Part shown: positions 48,550 to 62,108 of the stretch, in pieces
Layout: the number at the start of each line of letters is the position of its first letter
Numbering within the stretch: the stretch's first letter is position 1
Source of the DNA: Psoroptes ovis
Taxonomy: Eukaryota; Arthropoda; Arachnida; Sarcoptiformes; Psoroptidae
Length of the DNA stretch: 64,000 nucleotides
Assembly (NCBI GenBank): GCA_002943765.1
Contig: PQWQ01000011.1
Span: forward strand, 806,001-870,000
Direction of reading: 5' to 3'
Made by a program: the position numbers and the translations under genes
Notes under the pieces: generated by a model
Told to the model about the DNA's origin: nothing
What the model saw: only the letters and a program-made list of their open reading frames with translations
Databases searched by the model: none

Positions 48550-51500
48550 ATGGATCCATTTGCTGATGATTTAGATCAAATTATCGAAATTAATGATAGT
48601 GATCCTAATCAAAATCAATCAACGAAAAAATTTAAATCAAAACATTTACATAATGGCAATGAACCAGTAAATAATTTCATTAATCATACTGTTCAACGAT
48701 CATCATCATCATCATCATCACCAACAACAGCACAACCAGTAGCATCAAATAATGAAGATAATAATACAATCAATATAATTGAACATAGATTAACAATTGA
48801 TGAAATATATGAAAAATATGATACAACAATTGTGAATGGTGGATTATCAGAACGAGAAGCATTAAAACGTTTACAATTATATGGATTGAATACATTTACA
48901 CCACCAAAAACAAAATCATGGTTTGTGCTATTGTTAAAAGAAATGTTTACCGGTTTTGCTATTTTACTATGGATTGCCGGTATAATCAGTTTTGTTTCAT
49001 ATTTTATCAAATATCAAATTGAAGATGTAAGTAAAATGAATTTTTTTTTCTCATTTTTAATATTTCTTCAATCAATATTCATTGAAATTTTCTCACGATT
49101 TTTCATAATGATCATCATTGTTCAATTATTTATTGTATATTCTTGTTTGAAAATGGAAAATTTTCTTATAATTCCCACATCACATCTCTGCAAAAAATAC
49201 AAAATTGATAATATAACAACATAAAAGGTATATTTGGGTGGTGCATTAATATTCACCGTGCTTGTGACCGGTTTTTTCTCATATTATCAACAAATGTCCA
49301 GTTCTGCTGTTTTCAATTCATTCAAACAAATGACACCACAGGTATTTTTTCTATTTTTGTTTACTTAAATTCAATTGTTATCTTTTATTATTATTATTTA
49401 TTAATGATTCTTTCATATTTCTTGTTTTATTAAACAAGAATGCCATTGTTTTACGTGATGGTCGAAAACAAGAAATACTTGCAGAACAATTAGTTATTGG
49501 TGATATTGTTTATTGTAATGCTGGTGATCGTATACCTGCCGATATACGTATAATACATTCAGATAATATGAAAATTGATAATTCATCAATCACAGGTGAA
49601 TCAAAACCATTACTGCGAACAATTGGTCCTTGTAAAGATAATCAATCATATTTGGAAGCATCGAATTTAGCATTTTTTTCAACAAATTGTACTGATGGCA
49701 ATGGTATTGGTGTAGTGATTCGTACAGGTGATAATACGGTCATTGGTGATTTAGCATCGAATGTGTCGAATATTGGTGAACAAACAACACCGATTGCGCG
49801 TGAAATTTCATTTTTTGTCAATATTATTACAGCTATTTCTATTGTTAGCGGGGCAATAATTTTTGGTTTAACAATCTATTTTGGTGAAACAATATTCAAT
49901 TCATTCATTTTAATGATCGGTGTGATAGTTGGCAATGTACCCGAAGGTTTATTACCTGCATTGACTGTTGTGCTGACAGTTGCAGCAAAACGAATGGCAT
50001 CGAAAAATTGTATGGTAAAACATTTGGAAGCAGTCGAAACATTAGGTTCAACATCGGTCATATGTACAGATAAAACAGGAACATTAACACAAAATCGTAT
50101 GACAATCGAACATATTTGGTTTGATGGTGAAAATAGTTATCAAAATCGTGAACAAAAATTATTTTTGAATGGAAAAGAAAGCAAACAATTCGAACAAGGA
50201 ATAGATTGGCTTACATTGAAACGATGTGCAATGCTTTGTTCAAGAGCTGAATTTCTTGATGATAATCCGATTATAAAAAATCGTAAAACATTTGGTGATG
50301 CATCCGAAACGGCTATCATGAAATTTTTAGAGGAATCATTTGGATCTGTCAAAGAATATAGACAACTTTATCCTAAAGTGGCTGAAAAACCATTCAATTC
50401 TACTACAAAATATCAATTTTCAATACATAAACAAAATAATCCAAACACAGGATTATTTTCCAATTATTTTCTTGTAATGAAAGGTGCACCAGAAAAAATC
50501 TTGCAAAAATGTAATCGTCGGATCAATGAAGAAGGAAAAACAATATTGATTGATGATCAATTTATTAATTCATTTGAAAATATTTATCGTAATTATGGTT
50601 CGAACGGTGAACGTGTTCTTGCTTTTTGTGATTGTGAATATACCAGAGAACAATTTGATGAAAATTATTCATTTGATGGGGTGGATTTAGATGAAATTAT
50701 TAAATTAGAAAATCTACGATTTCTCGGTTTAATGTCGATGATTGATCCACCAAGACCAGATGTACCGAATGCTGTGCAACAATGTCGCAGAGCAGGAATC
50801 CGAGTAGTGATGATTACTGGTGATCATCCAATCACAGCACAAGCAATCGCAAAAATGTGTAACATCATATCGGTTGAACATCGTAGTATGAGTATATCAT
50901 CATTGGCCAGCACCACATCTATAGCTTATAACAATCAACGATCAATTGTTATACCTGGCAATGAATTAGAGGAGATGTCTGATGATGAATTAAGATCTGT
51001 ACTTCAATATGATGAAATAGTTTTTGCACGTACATCACCTAAGCAAAAATTTAGAGTTGTTGAACAATTTCAAATAATGGGAGAAATTGTTGCCGTTACC
51101 GGAGATGGTGTTAATGATTCGTTAGCATTGAAAAAAGCTGATATCGGAATATCGATGGGCATCACTGGTTCAGAAGTATCGAAACAAGCTGCCGATATGA
51201 TATTGTTGGATGATAATTTTGCCACGATCGTAGTCGGTATCGAAGAAGGAAGACGTATATTCGACAATCTTAAGAAAACAATTTCATATATTCTGGCTGG
51301 AAATGTAACAACAATTTATCCATTTATATTGTATGCAATTATTGGAATACCATTAGCAATTTCGACACCGACAGCGCTGTTGATAGCATTAGGCACTGAT
51401 ATGGCACCAGCAATTTCATTAGCATATGAAAAATGTGAAAATGATATTATGAATATTGGCCCGAGAAATTCGAAAAAAGATCGAATGGTCGATGGAAAAT

Positions 51501-52252
51501 TATTGCAACGTGCATATTTAACAGTTGGAATTATGATTTCTTCGGCTGCATTTTTTCTCTACTTTGTTACCATGTGGAATTATGGCTATGAACCGATCAT
51601 GTTGATCAATTCACAATTACGTTGGAACAATCATAATAATACATTTCCACGAATAGATTTCAATAATTCTACATGGCAACATAAACATTATATCAATACG
51701 GTATATGATACAACCAAAGTTGTTTCTTATTTTTATCAAATTATTTCATTTCATTTTATTTTTTCTCAAAAATATGACCAAATAGACATGGGATGAACGA
51801 AAAGCAATACAAATCGAAGCTCAAAGTGCTTATTTTACCGGAATAATTGTCATGCAATGGTTTGATGTGATTGTTTGTAAAACACGTCGTGTTTCAATAT
51901 TTCGACATGGAATGAGGTGATTTGTGAACATGATTTTTTGATCGAAATATTTTTGGATTTAAAAAATTTACATTTCATTCATTTTTTTCTTATCTCTCTC
52001 TTTTTCTCTAATTCTATTCTCTTGAATAGTAATTGGGTTCTTAACTTTAGCATCTTATTCGAAACAGCCATAGCTGCATTATTTATCTATCTGCCTGCAT
52101 TAAATCGTGTGATGCAATTACATTCAGTCGATTGGCGAACAATTGTATGGGCATTTCCATTTCCATTTTTAATGTTATTCTATGAAGAAATACGTAAATG
52201 GATTATTCGACAATTTCCAACATCATTTTTAGGCAAAGAATTATTAGCATAG
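48550..52252 (+). CDS. Na+/K+-ATPase alpha-like P-type ATPase with altered cation-binding residues
   Basis: Five exons: 48550-49026, 49228-49341, 49439-51700, 51786-51916, 52030-52252 (introns 201, 97, 85 and 113 nt; phases 0, 0, 0, 2), giving 1068 residues. P2C-type architecture is complete: a variable Ser/Asn-rich N-terminus, HRLTIDEIYEKY, M1-M2, TGES (249-252), M3-M4 with GNVPEGLL, phosphorylation site CTDKTGTLTQNR (Asp408), KGAPE, ITGDHPITAQAIAK, TGDGVNDS (about 751-758), M5-M10, and CKTRR between M8 and M9. Compared with the pump as I know it, the ligands equivalent to pig/human S775, E779 and D804 are Gly818, Thr822 and Ala847; those for E327, N776, D808, Q923 and D926 are kept. Phosphorylation machinery thus looks intact while ion coordination is degraded. 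It may be a non-pumping or altered-selectivity paralog; a bona fide Na+/K+ pump is probably encoded elsewhere. The third donor (GTATAT at 51701) is the least certain junction. AATAAA at 52562-52567. Confidence 0.9.
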
Positions 52253-52629
52253 AATTTTTCGGATATTTTTTGGACAATAACAACAACAAAAAACAAAACA
52301 AAACAATATGATACAAAAGTAGAGAAAATATTCAAAGAAAACAACATCAACAAACATTGAAAAACATTAAATTATAATCTCTTTTTGTTATTTTTATTTT
52401 TGTTTTTTCTCTTGGCTATAATAACATTGATAATATGAATCTATCTATTTTTTACTTGGAATAATCATAATGTAAATGATAACAATGATAGATACAATAT
52501 AATAAGCTTTGTCAATATTGATTAAATGATGAAAAAATCTTTTCAAGTAAATGAATTGAATAATAAAAAGGAAGAAACGAAAAATATAATTTTATGCTAA
52601 TTCAATGAAATAAGAATATTTTGAAAATA

Positions 52630-52709
52630 TTAGTTTGTCCGGAAAGTTCTGGCCGATTTTCATGAACAACTCTATTGACTAACCGGAATAAATTTTTCGG
52701 ACAGTCTAA
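52630..52709 (+). mobile_element. 80-bp MITE, family B copy 1
   Basis: Begins TTAGTTTGTCCGGAAAGTTC and ends in the inverse of a TTAGACTGTCCG-type terminus. The interior TGGCCGATTTTCATGAACAA is shared with copies 2 and 4. It lies 63 bp past the ATPase poly(A) signal. The right flank reads TT instead of TA, so the target duplication has mutated. Confidence 0.85.
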
Positions 52710-53140
52710 TTTATGAATGAAATGCTTTTCAAAAAAAAACTCAATGAATTTCAAGCTAAAATCAGTCAAAATTTGACCAAAACAAGCAGTGAAAAAACAA
52801 AGGTGAACGAACCAGAAAAATGCTCCTCTTTTCGATAATAATAATAATGAAAATAATAATAATTGTAATTATTACTCGCAAAAAAAACAAAATTCAAACA
52901 TTGATCGATCGATATTGATTCACAATATTTCATTATTATTATTATTATTGTTTTTTCTATGTCTTCGTTTGGAATAGAATAAAAATCAAATGGAAAAAAA
53001 ATTCATTCACATTTTCATATATAGAGAAAATCGTGGGTGTATGAAATACAGATATATAATCAATAATAAAATAAAATAATAATATTGTTCAATAATAGTT
53101 TTATTATTATTATGATTTCATAGTAAAATGAATGAACATA

Positions 53141-53220
53141 TTAAGTTGTCCGAAAAGTTCTGGCCGATTTTCATGAACAACTCAATTTATAAAGCAGAAT
53201 GAACATTCCGGACAACCTAA
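53141..53220 (+). mobile_element. 80-bp MITE, family B copy 2
   Basis: Begins TTAAGTTGTCCGAAAAGTTC and ends GGACAACCTAA; the 20-bp ends differ at three positions when inverted. TA flanks both sides. Same interior as copy 1. Confidence 0.87.
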
Positions 53221-53492
53221 TAAAACGTAAAAATTTCATTTATATTCAATTCAATTGTAAAAAAATAATAATAATCAAATTATATTATTGAAGAATAATT
53301 TCGGATATCAAATGAATGAATGAATAAATAAATAAATAAATAATTGAATGGATAACTGAATGACTGACTGAATGATTGTTTGAAAGAATAGAAATGAAAA
53401 CAATGGTAAAATTTGAATTTGACAAAGTCAACCAATTTTATTATCATCATCGTTTGAAAATTGTTTTGAAATTGGTCAAAATAGAAAAATTC

Positions 53493-53571
53493 TTATAATT
53501 TTTTCCCTTTGATAATAACAGGAAACAAGAATTTCGTAAATGAAAATCGTTGGAAAATAATTATGATCTTA
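53493..53571. other. Short unassigned gap between MITE copies 2 and 3
   Basis: AT-rich sequence with TGAATGACTG-like repeats just upstream. Nothing coding is seen; listed because three MITEs occur within about 1 kb here. Confidence 0.4.
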
Positions 53572-53651
53572 TTAGGTTGTCTGAAAAGTTCATTCCGCTT
53601 AATCAATAGAATTGCTAATGGAAATAGGCCAGAACTTTCCGGACAGCCTAA
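53572..53651 (-). mobile_element. 80-bp MITE, family B copy 3 (inverted)
   Basis: Begins TTAGGTTGTCTGAAAAGTTC and ends GGACAGCCTAA. Its interior matches copies 1, 2 and 4 only when read on the minus strand, so it inserted in the opposite orientation. TA flanks both ends. Confidence 0.87.
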
Positions 53652-56600
53652 TATATTTGTAAATTGTATTTGAAAACCTTCACACACACAGATACATGCA
53701 CATCATTGAAGAGTGTCATGTGTAAAATGATATTTCGAAAAATCGCTGGAAATTACTTTGGATATTTCGAACAAAACATTGGAAAATGGAAAGAGTATAT
53801 ATGAGCGATCAATTACTAAGAATAGCAGCGATGAACATTGAATGATGATGATGATCATAATAAAAATAGATGCCAATATGATGATGTTGACGAAAATCAT
53901 AGTCATTCAGTCAGTCACTTGGTAGTCGTGGAGTCAAGTTTAAAAGTTTTGAGTTTCCAAAAACGAACAAAAAACATTGGAATTTTAATAGTTTTACTTT
54001 TGTCATATAAAAATTTCATTTGTGACTATGAAAATGAATGAAATGAAATGAATGAAATAAATGTACGAATTGCAGAGAATGAATGAATTAAATGAAAATT
54101 CTGTCATATTATTATTATTATTACAGCAGCAACAGCAACAGCAGTTATTCTAATTCAAACGACAACAACAACAGCATAAACACAGTGTTCATTGCAAATA
54201 ATAATATACATTGATCTAATCTAATAAAATGTCTAAATTACATTTCGACAAAATTGAAATGAATGATGGTAAAAGAAACGAAGTAATAATAATATTGAAG
54301 TATTCAAAGGGTTTTTTTGCTCGAAAATAATTTCACTGATGCTATTTTTTTCATTTCATGTGTGTTTAGGAAAAAAGTTTCTTCATTCATTCAATGAATT
54401 GAATGAACAAAAAATTATTCCATTTTATTATATTAAATTCAAAGAGAATTTACTCAATTTCGTTGTTGTTGGTTTGTGTGTGTTGGTGATGAATTTATTT
54501 TCAAAATTAATTCTACGAAATGGTACACGAGATGCACTGAAATTATAAGAAGATTGTAAAAGTAAAAGTATTGCTTGCAAAAAAAAAGGTTCACCATTTA
54601 GTTAGTCGATAAATGAATGAATAAGTGAGTGAATGAATGTTTGTAAATTAAAACATTGAATTCAATCGAGAATTATTTTACGAAATTATTCAACGATAGT
54701 TGCCAGTGATATGATGATGTCAAATTAAACGAAATACGAACAAAGTAAAATAAGCAGCAGTAAACTTTCAACTTTGTGATCAATAATAAAAATTGATCAG
54801 AAAGAAATAATTGCATCAAAATCAAAACAACAACAACAACAACCCAAAAATCGATTAGAAATTTGGAAAAATTCATTAATTTATTCATTAAATTCGTGCA
54901 TTATATCTTTGGAGAATGATGTTTATTTCGATAGGTTTGAGTGTGCTTGCGATTTGCAAAATTTTGGTAAAAAGAAAAACATGTAAAAATAAACAAACAA
55001 AAAATCCAATAATTAATATAAATAATTGATTACATTGCCCATTCAAACACACCGATGGTGACATATTCAAAGATATTTTTGGCAAAAAAAGAAAAATTCA
55101 AAGGTTTCAAATTTGATTTTTTGTACATATGATTTCTGTATTTTTTTTCTTTTGCATAAAATATTCAAACATTGGAAAATGGAAATAAATAAATAACTGA
55201 ATAACTGAATAAATAAATGTGAAAGAAAACATGTAATTTTCGATATATTCTAACATTATGAAATGATAATAATAATAATGCATTGACATATGGTTCATGA
55301 ATGTTTGATTTATATGTTTTTGGTGGAAAATCAAACACAATCAGAAAATCAAATATTTCATTTTTGATTTTGGTTTCTTTTTGGTTTGGTCTATGCCCAA
55401 AAAATGAAATTAGAGGATCAAAGCGTAGGAGTACAATGAAAACTTGAAAAAATTTTCGCATTTCAAAATGATTGGACACGACATAATACGTGAATTTCGA
55501 GATAATAAAGTGTCCACTCAGAATGCTTCAAAAGTAAAGTGAACAACAACAACATCGAAATTCATTGATCATTTTCGTTGATAAATTATTAAATAATTTA
55601 CATCAATTTTCAATGATATTTACTCAATATTTTTTTTTTTTTGAACATTTATCCATTAATTCTTCAATAATAATAAACAATTGAATGTCCATTGAAAAAT
55701 TATGCGAAAAATATAATGATTGATGATTACATACATCATTAATATAACTATAAATCCTTTCACTCATACAAATCACTTGCAGATAATAATAACAACGACA
55801 AAATAGAAAAGGGTTGAATTACAAGATATATAAAAGATTAAAGGATATTTACGGAAAAAATATTAAAAATGCTCATATAAGTAGATTATTATTGAATAAA
55901 TGATGATAATAATAATAATAATAATGATTATAATCATATTAATGATGATGATTTTCATATGTTTTCTTAATATTCTTCATCATATTTTTCGATTGATTGC
56001 AATGATCGAGCTTACGGAATTTTGCAGTGAATCGAGCAGTGAATTTTGTTTTTGTTTTGATAACCAAACCAATGACGAAAACCGAACGATTTAACAGTCA
56101 TACAGAGCTGGAAAAACATCAATTTATCATTAAGATTATCAACAATCTTTATTGTTTCATTTTGTACACAAAATTTGGAGCAAATTATTTGAAATTGCAA
56201 ATTTTAATGATAATTTTCTACTTTCATTGGTTTGCCAATGTAGGAATTTCCTTCTTGAAGTCAAAATGAAAATTTAATGATGAACGACGACAGAAACTGA
56301 GAATTTTGATCAAGTTTTTCTTTAATGTTACGCGAACCAGAAAAAAATTTCAAACTTTTTTTGCCAAAAGAGAAATAACAAATTCATTCATCATTTATTT
56401 TAAGATAATTATTATAATGATCATTCAACAATTGATATGGCCGCAGACGTAACAATACGTCATAGTTCTCATAGCATTCATGTGACTACCGGCATTCATT
56501 GAATGGAAACTAAAATCTTATTTTCAACTAACATTAAATAGTTATCAGAATGGTTTTTGTTGCTTCGAAGCAAGCAAAATATAAAAAAAGAGGGAAAAAA

Positions 56601-59459
56601 CATCGTAAAAATTTAATTTCCAAAGCCATTAAAAAACAATGAGTTCATCATTGTATGTTTGTATGTATGTTAATGGTAGATATTCAATCATTGATGGCTT
56701 TATTTTCTTTTTTTGCATCCTTCGTTTATTTAATTTCTTTTTTTCAGTCAATTCAAACTCGTAAAATAAGGAATGAACAAAACAAGCGAAAAAAAAGAAA
56801 AGGAAAAGGGTTAAATCACATAAAAAAATTTGAAAATTAAATTTGGAGAATGTTTTGTATACCAAATGAAAGCCTTCAAACTAGATTCAAAGTTTAACCT
56901 CGAAATTTCAGAAATTGAAAGCAATTAAATTTAATTTTCATTTTTGTTTTCGAATTTTCAATTATTTTCAAAGCAAATCAAAAGTTTTTGATGATAATGA
57001 TGATGATCGTGGATGGATGATGGACAGTTTTGATTAAATTTGAATCAAGTAACAGGGCAGAATTCATTTAAATTCATTCATTTTTCTCGTTTATTCTAGA
57101 TTGTTTCTCCAAGAATTATGAATTTTTCGCATTTCCATGTTCCATTTGATAGCCTTACTGATGTGATCATCATTAATATTCATAATGCACAACGAAATTT
57201 CAAAATACATAAAATACATCTAATAACAAGAAGTTGATTTGCAAAAAAATTTTCAGGATTTTTATTTTTCGAAATTTTCACGCAAAATGAAAATTATAAG
57301 AATCGTTAAGAATTTTTCTGGAATCTTTTGCATTTTCGCTCAGTGCAAAGTACATTTTCATTACTTACATTTATTATTATTATTATTCGTCAAGCAAAGC
57401 TAAAAGCAAATTCATACATGACTGCTTAGCAGATGAGAATTAATAATAATAATACAAACAACAAACAACTAACAACAGCAACATCAACAACATTTACAAC
57501 GAAAACAGTAAAGATATTCCACCTAAACGCGCCATTAAACACAAACCAAATGATAATAATAATAATAATAATAATAATATAATGATGGAAATTGAAAATG
57601 AAATACAAGAATCCATCAGAAAATGAGTAGATTGAAAGCAAAAAAAAAATAATAATTCGTGCAAATATCTATTTTTTTGCATTTATTTCATTTCAAAGCT
57701 TTCAAAAGACATTGACTTTTACATTGAAAATAAGTGGAATCATTATATATATTGAAGTTCATATATGTTTAGAATACATTGGAAATTGAAATCTAAATAA
57801 TAATAATAATAATAGGAATCTTAAAAATAGCAGCGGCAACCACACATTCATCGAACAAAGTCAAATTATCATTTATTTTTTCATTTCATTTTCATTTTCA
57901 GAATAAACAAAAATTAAATGAAAACAAGTTCATATATCACCATCAATGTATATTTCTGTGTCTGTGTGTTCTGGCCAAAATACATCGAAAAAATGTGGCT
58001 TTGAAATTTTGTTTTGAAGTGTGCCTTTAACATCCAGTGAATAAGCGAAAAACATTCAAAAGTAATTTAAAACTAGAGTAAATTTATTTATTTTTTTCGG
58101 ACAAAAAAATGATTGAAATACATATTTTTATATCAATTTGGACATGGAAAATAAAGTAAATGGCTGAAAACTGTCTGAAAATTGATGTAATTTCAGCAAA
58201 TGAAGAAACAAACTCAAATAAATGAACATGAATTTTGTTTTTTAATCAAAACATCTATTGATTAGCTGAATAAATTGACTCAAGATGAATTCCATTGAAA
58301 GTCAGCCAGCAAGAAAATGAATCGATATTCGATCAATGAATAGAAATTGATCAATTGAATTGATTGAATTGATTGTAAATAATAATAGCAATTAACAATG
58401 ACCATTATTCATTTTCACAATTCGCTTAACATTGCTTTGAACAATGTTTACTTGAATATTCATTCATATGAATATTTATTTATTTATATTTTCATTTCAG
58501 GCATTCAAACAAATCAATTCAAACATTCAATTGTTTTTCGATGGAAATTCATAATAAATCACTGATCACTCTTTTTTTTTCTTTAATTCTTATTCAATCG
58601 AACCATTCAATTGTGTCTATTATTTAGAGTATATTTAGTATAAAACAATGATTATTATCATTGAATGACTATGAAACTAAACAAAACAAACAAACAAAAC
58701 AATTCGTACAATTCAAACTAACAAACAAACAGCGAAAAAAACTATTACAGCATGAATAATGATGTTTAAATGGACACATATAAATAAATAAAAACACCAA
58801 TAACAACGAATGATAGAAATAAATAAATGAATGAAAATAATTCTTATCAATTTCATTTTGAAAATGAAAATTGAAACATAAAACATTTGAATGAATTATC
58901 ATTATTATTTGGACAAACATAATTTTGGCTGCTGTTCGGCGAACTAATTAAAAACACATTGCAATCGCAACATTGCATATATGCGAGTACTTTTATCATT
59001 GGGCAAATACATTCAAAATACGAATTCAAATACATGCGAATGCACTCGCGAAAGCATAAGCAAATAAATTTTCGTTTCAATTCCAAGTTGAAAAACAATG
59101 GAAAATAATTATATCATTTTCTCGTATCATCATCATCATCATTATCATTGTTCAGTAATAATTGTAATAATCACAATAATAATAATAATAATGCGAAATA
59201 ATGAAATAACGAGCTCGCGTAACATTTGTCAAAGCAGATGACATTTTTTTTTTCTATTTTCATTTTCGACTATTTTAATGATAATAATCACCATTATTAT
59301 TATTATTATTTTGATTCCAATGGTTCGTTTGTTAGGTTTGTATTTGTATTTGTGTTCATTTATTCATTAATTCATTACTATTCTCATTCATTTAGTTTAG
59401 TCTCATTAATGATTAACAAAAAACATTGAAAATAAATAATTAGACAAAACTAAAAACAA

Positions 59460-59539
59460 TTAGGTTGTCTGTAAAGTTCTGGCCAATTTTCATGAACAAC
59501 TATATTGATTAAGCGAAATGAACTTTTCGGACAGCCTAA
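59460..59539 (+). mobile_element. 80-bp MITE, family B copy 4
   Basis: Begins TTAGGTTGTCTGTAAAGTTC and ends GGACAGCCTAA. Interior TGGCCAATTTTCATGAACAA as in copies 1 and 2. The TA flanks are no longer recognisable. Confidence 0.85.
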
Positions 59540-61492
59540 AAGAAAAACTAGAAAAAATTAATGATTACATTTGATATAAAATATTATGCATAAAATCTGC
59601 AAACAAACAAACAAACAAACGAAAGAAACTAGCGCAACACAACGATAATAATAAGCTTGAAATTTAGCCATTGAAAGCGAATTAATGATAATAATAGAGA
59701 TGAAAAAAAAAAATTCAAAAATTCTCAAATAATCATGTTATCATATGAATTATCATGGTCATATTATCATCATTTGGTCAAACGAAACGAAACCAAACGA
59801 AATTTTTCAAAATTTAAATGAAAAAATTATACAAAATGAAGTTGAAATAATGAAACTAAACAAACGAATGAATGTTATCTCATGCTCAAAAAATAAAAAT
59901 AAATAAAAAATTAGTATGCGCATATGTGTGTGCTGACAATTTTTACAACTGACAATTGCTGGAAAAACAAATATGAAGACATCAAAAAAAAAAACATGTC
60001 ACACATTGTCATGTCAAATGTATGTTGAAATTTGTTGAATTTGAATGAAATTCATTCAAAATTTATTGAGTAATTTTACATTATTCAAATTTGAATATGT
60101 AAACACAATTATAATCGTTGTTAATCCTCAACATTTTCAATTAACTCTCGTTGAAAAATTTACATAATTCAAGATTAAATTTAAAGGAATTTATTCATGA
60201 AAAAAAAACATTTTTATTGAATCAATCAAAAACAATCATACAAGAAAAAAACAAAATAACTTAATCAAAATGTTTTTCTTTGAATTGAAATTCATCAACA
60301 ATTGACCAACAACAAATTATTAATGCTTTGAATCATCATAATAATGAATGAATGAAAATATTAAATATTCAAGTATTATATTCAAATATTAATCGTAGGA
60401 AAAAAATTAAATTCAAATTCAATCATTCAAACTTTCTAAAAAACATGTAAATCAAACTTTTATTTCAACTTTCACATATCAACCATCATCATCTTGATCT
60501 ATTCAACAAAAAATTATTATTATTTGAAAAGTGAATGAATCACTATCATTATTAGGACATTGACAGCGAAGATTCATGAGTTAAAAAAGAGGAATAAATA
60601 CAGACATGACCTTTATACTTTAAACTTTGTACAAGCACAAATACACACATAAATACACATTTCAATTTTTCATATTTTATATGTCTAGTATTATTGAATT
60701 TCCCTTCAAGGTAAATTCAAAAATAAATGAAAATGAAAAAGTCAAATATTATAAGATTATCGAAAATCTTTACTATTTATTCATTTTTTCATTCATTCAT
60801 CATCTTGAATTGCGATTTGATCAAAATTCATTTAATGAAAATTCAATTTGAATATTTCATTTTTTGATATTCATATTAAATATGAAATGATCAAAATGAA
60901 TCGGAATTCCTACGCTTTTCTGTAATATGTTCATTGAAAAAAATGGTTCTATTCAAATACATTTTAAAAATTAATCATTATTTCAATGAGATTTTGAATT
61001 TGAAATAAGAAATAATTCCTATTCAAACTCATTCATACAATTAATTTTTAAGCATCTAAAATTCAAAACACTACTGGGTTTTCAATTATGAATTATTGAA
61101 AAATATTCATTGAACAAAATCAGAGATGCTTCAAACAAATTACTTCTGCAATGCAAATAAGATGTACAACAAGCTTAAATACAAGCATGTTTTTAGTGTA
61201 ATGGTAAGTACATCAAATGCATTGGGTGCATTTATTATTTTTCCGATTCGTTAAGGGGAAATTTCAATTTTTCATCGAGAAAATATTCAATATTTCGACA
61301 TGTTTCGGTTAGTTAATATTAAAATATTTTTCATTTAATGAATTTATTATTATTTGAAAAATAATATTTTTTTGGCACACGACTATGATTTCAATGATGT
61401 TTGAAAAAACAGAAAATTTTTCATGGCTAATTCAAATTAACCGAAATAGGAAAAAGAAAATTCATTAACTTTGTATGTTAATTACTTGTATA

Positions 61493-61516
61493 ATGATGAT
61501 GATGATGATGATGATG
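61493..61516. repeat. ATG/GAT trinucleotide microsatellite
   Basis: Eight consecutive ATG units, 24 bp. Confidence 0.85.
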
Positions 61517-61768
61517 TAAATGCTAATTGAAATACAAGAAAAATTTTAAAAAAATTAAATGATTCGTAATACCCATAAGCATGAAAAATTTTTCCGACTT
61601 AAAAAAATATATTTTTTTTGTTTCAAATTATTAACGGAAATCACTCAAAGATATTTCAAATGATTTCAAAGACTAATAATACGAAAATAGACTTTGAATA
61701 TACTCAATAATATTATCATTCATTACGGTATTATATATGATTTTGGTTTCAATAGTTAAAACAATGAC

Positions 61769-62050
61769 TGTGGCGAAACAGCCATGAATGTGAAGAAAAA
61801 TGACATTTAGTCATTTTTACTGTGATTTTTGTTGATTTTTTGTTTTTGTGTTTGAAAATGAAAATAGATTTGTTCAGTAGTTTTTTCAAGCCTTTTGAAT
61901 GAAAAACCTTTTGTATTTTCTTTTGTTTTGTTTTTGATATCTCATAAATTTGTGTTTATTCGTATAAAATTTGTTTGTATTTTTTTCGTATTCTAAATAA
62001 AACGACATTTGGGTATCACTTAAATTGCATTTTGTTCAAGTTTCACCACA
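61769..62050 (+). mobile_element. Candidate 5' LTR of BEL/Pao retrotransposon
   Basis: Starts TGTGGCG and ends CACCACA, so the terminal five bases TGTGG/CCACA are a perfect inverted repeat, the usual LTR boundary. Its 3' end lies 58 bp before the gag start. It contains AATAAA at 61996-62001 near the expected R/U5 position. A primer-binding site starting with TGG could lie at about 62069, some 18 nt past the end, but its match to a tRNA 3' end is not convincing. The partner LTR lies outside the window, so the boundary is inferred. Confidence 0.5.
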
Positions 62051-62108
62051 TACACTAAAATTGACTGTTGGGATTCGATCTTTGAAGCTAAGTAATATAT
62101 AATTCGCC

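Larger units (their letters stand above)
52253..61768. other. Non-coding AT-rich stretch with MITEs
   Basis: About 9.5 kb without a supportable gene, from the ATPase 3' UTR to the retrotransposon LTR. It holds four 80-bp MITEs (listed separately), AATA repeats near 53320, CAG/CAA runs near 54125-54175, AAT repeats near 55907, 57550 and 59175, a small GACGTA/TACGTC dyad at 56446-56461, AAAC repeats near 59605 and an ATG repeat at 61493-61516. Open frames such as 54339-54548 and 60627-60851 have no family signal. Confidence 0.55.

Noticed and set aside
48693..49010. 105-codon minus-strand frame opposite the ATPase first exon
   Set aside because: Antisense shadow of the coding exon; the Asp run is the complement of the Ser repeat.
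53281..53400. AATA/ATGA tandem repeats considered as a CRISPR or satellite array
   Set aside because: Tetranucleotide microsatellites without unique spacers or longer unit.
57426..57682. Hydrophobic minus-strand frames (poly-Ile, poly-Leu)
   Set aside because: Direct translation of an AAT microsatellite.
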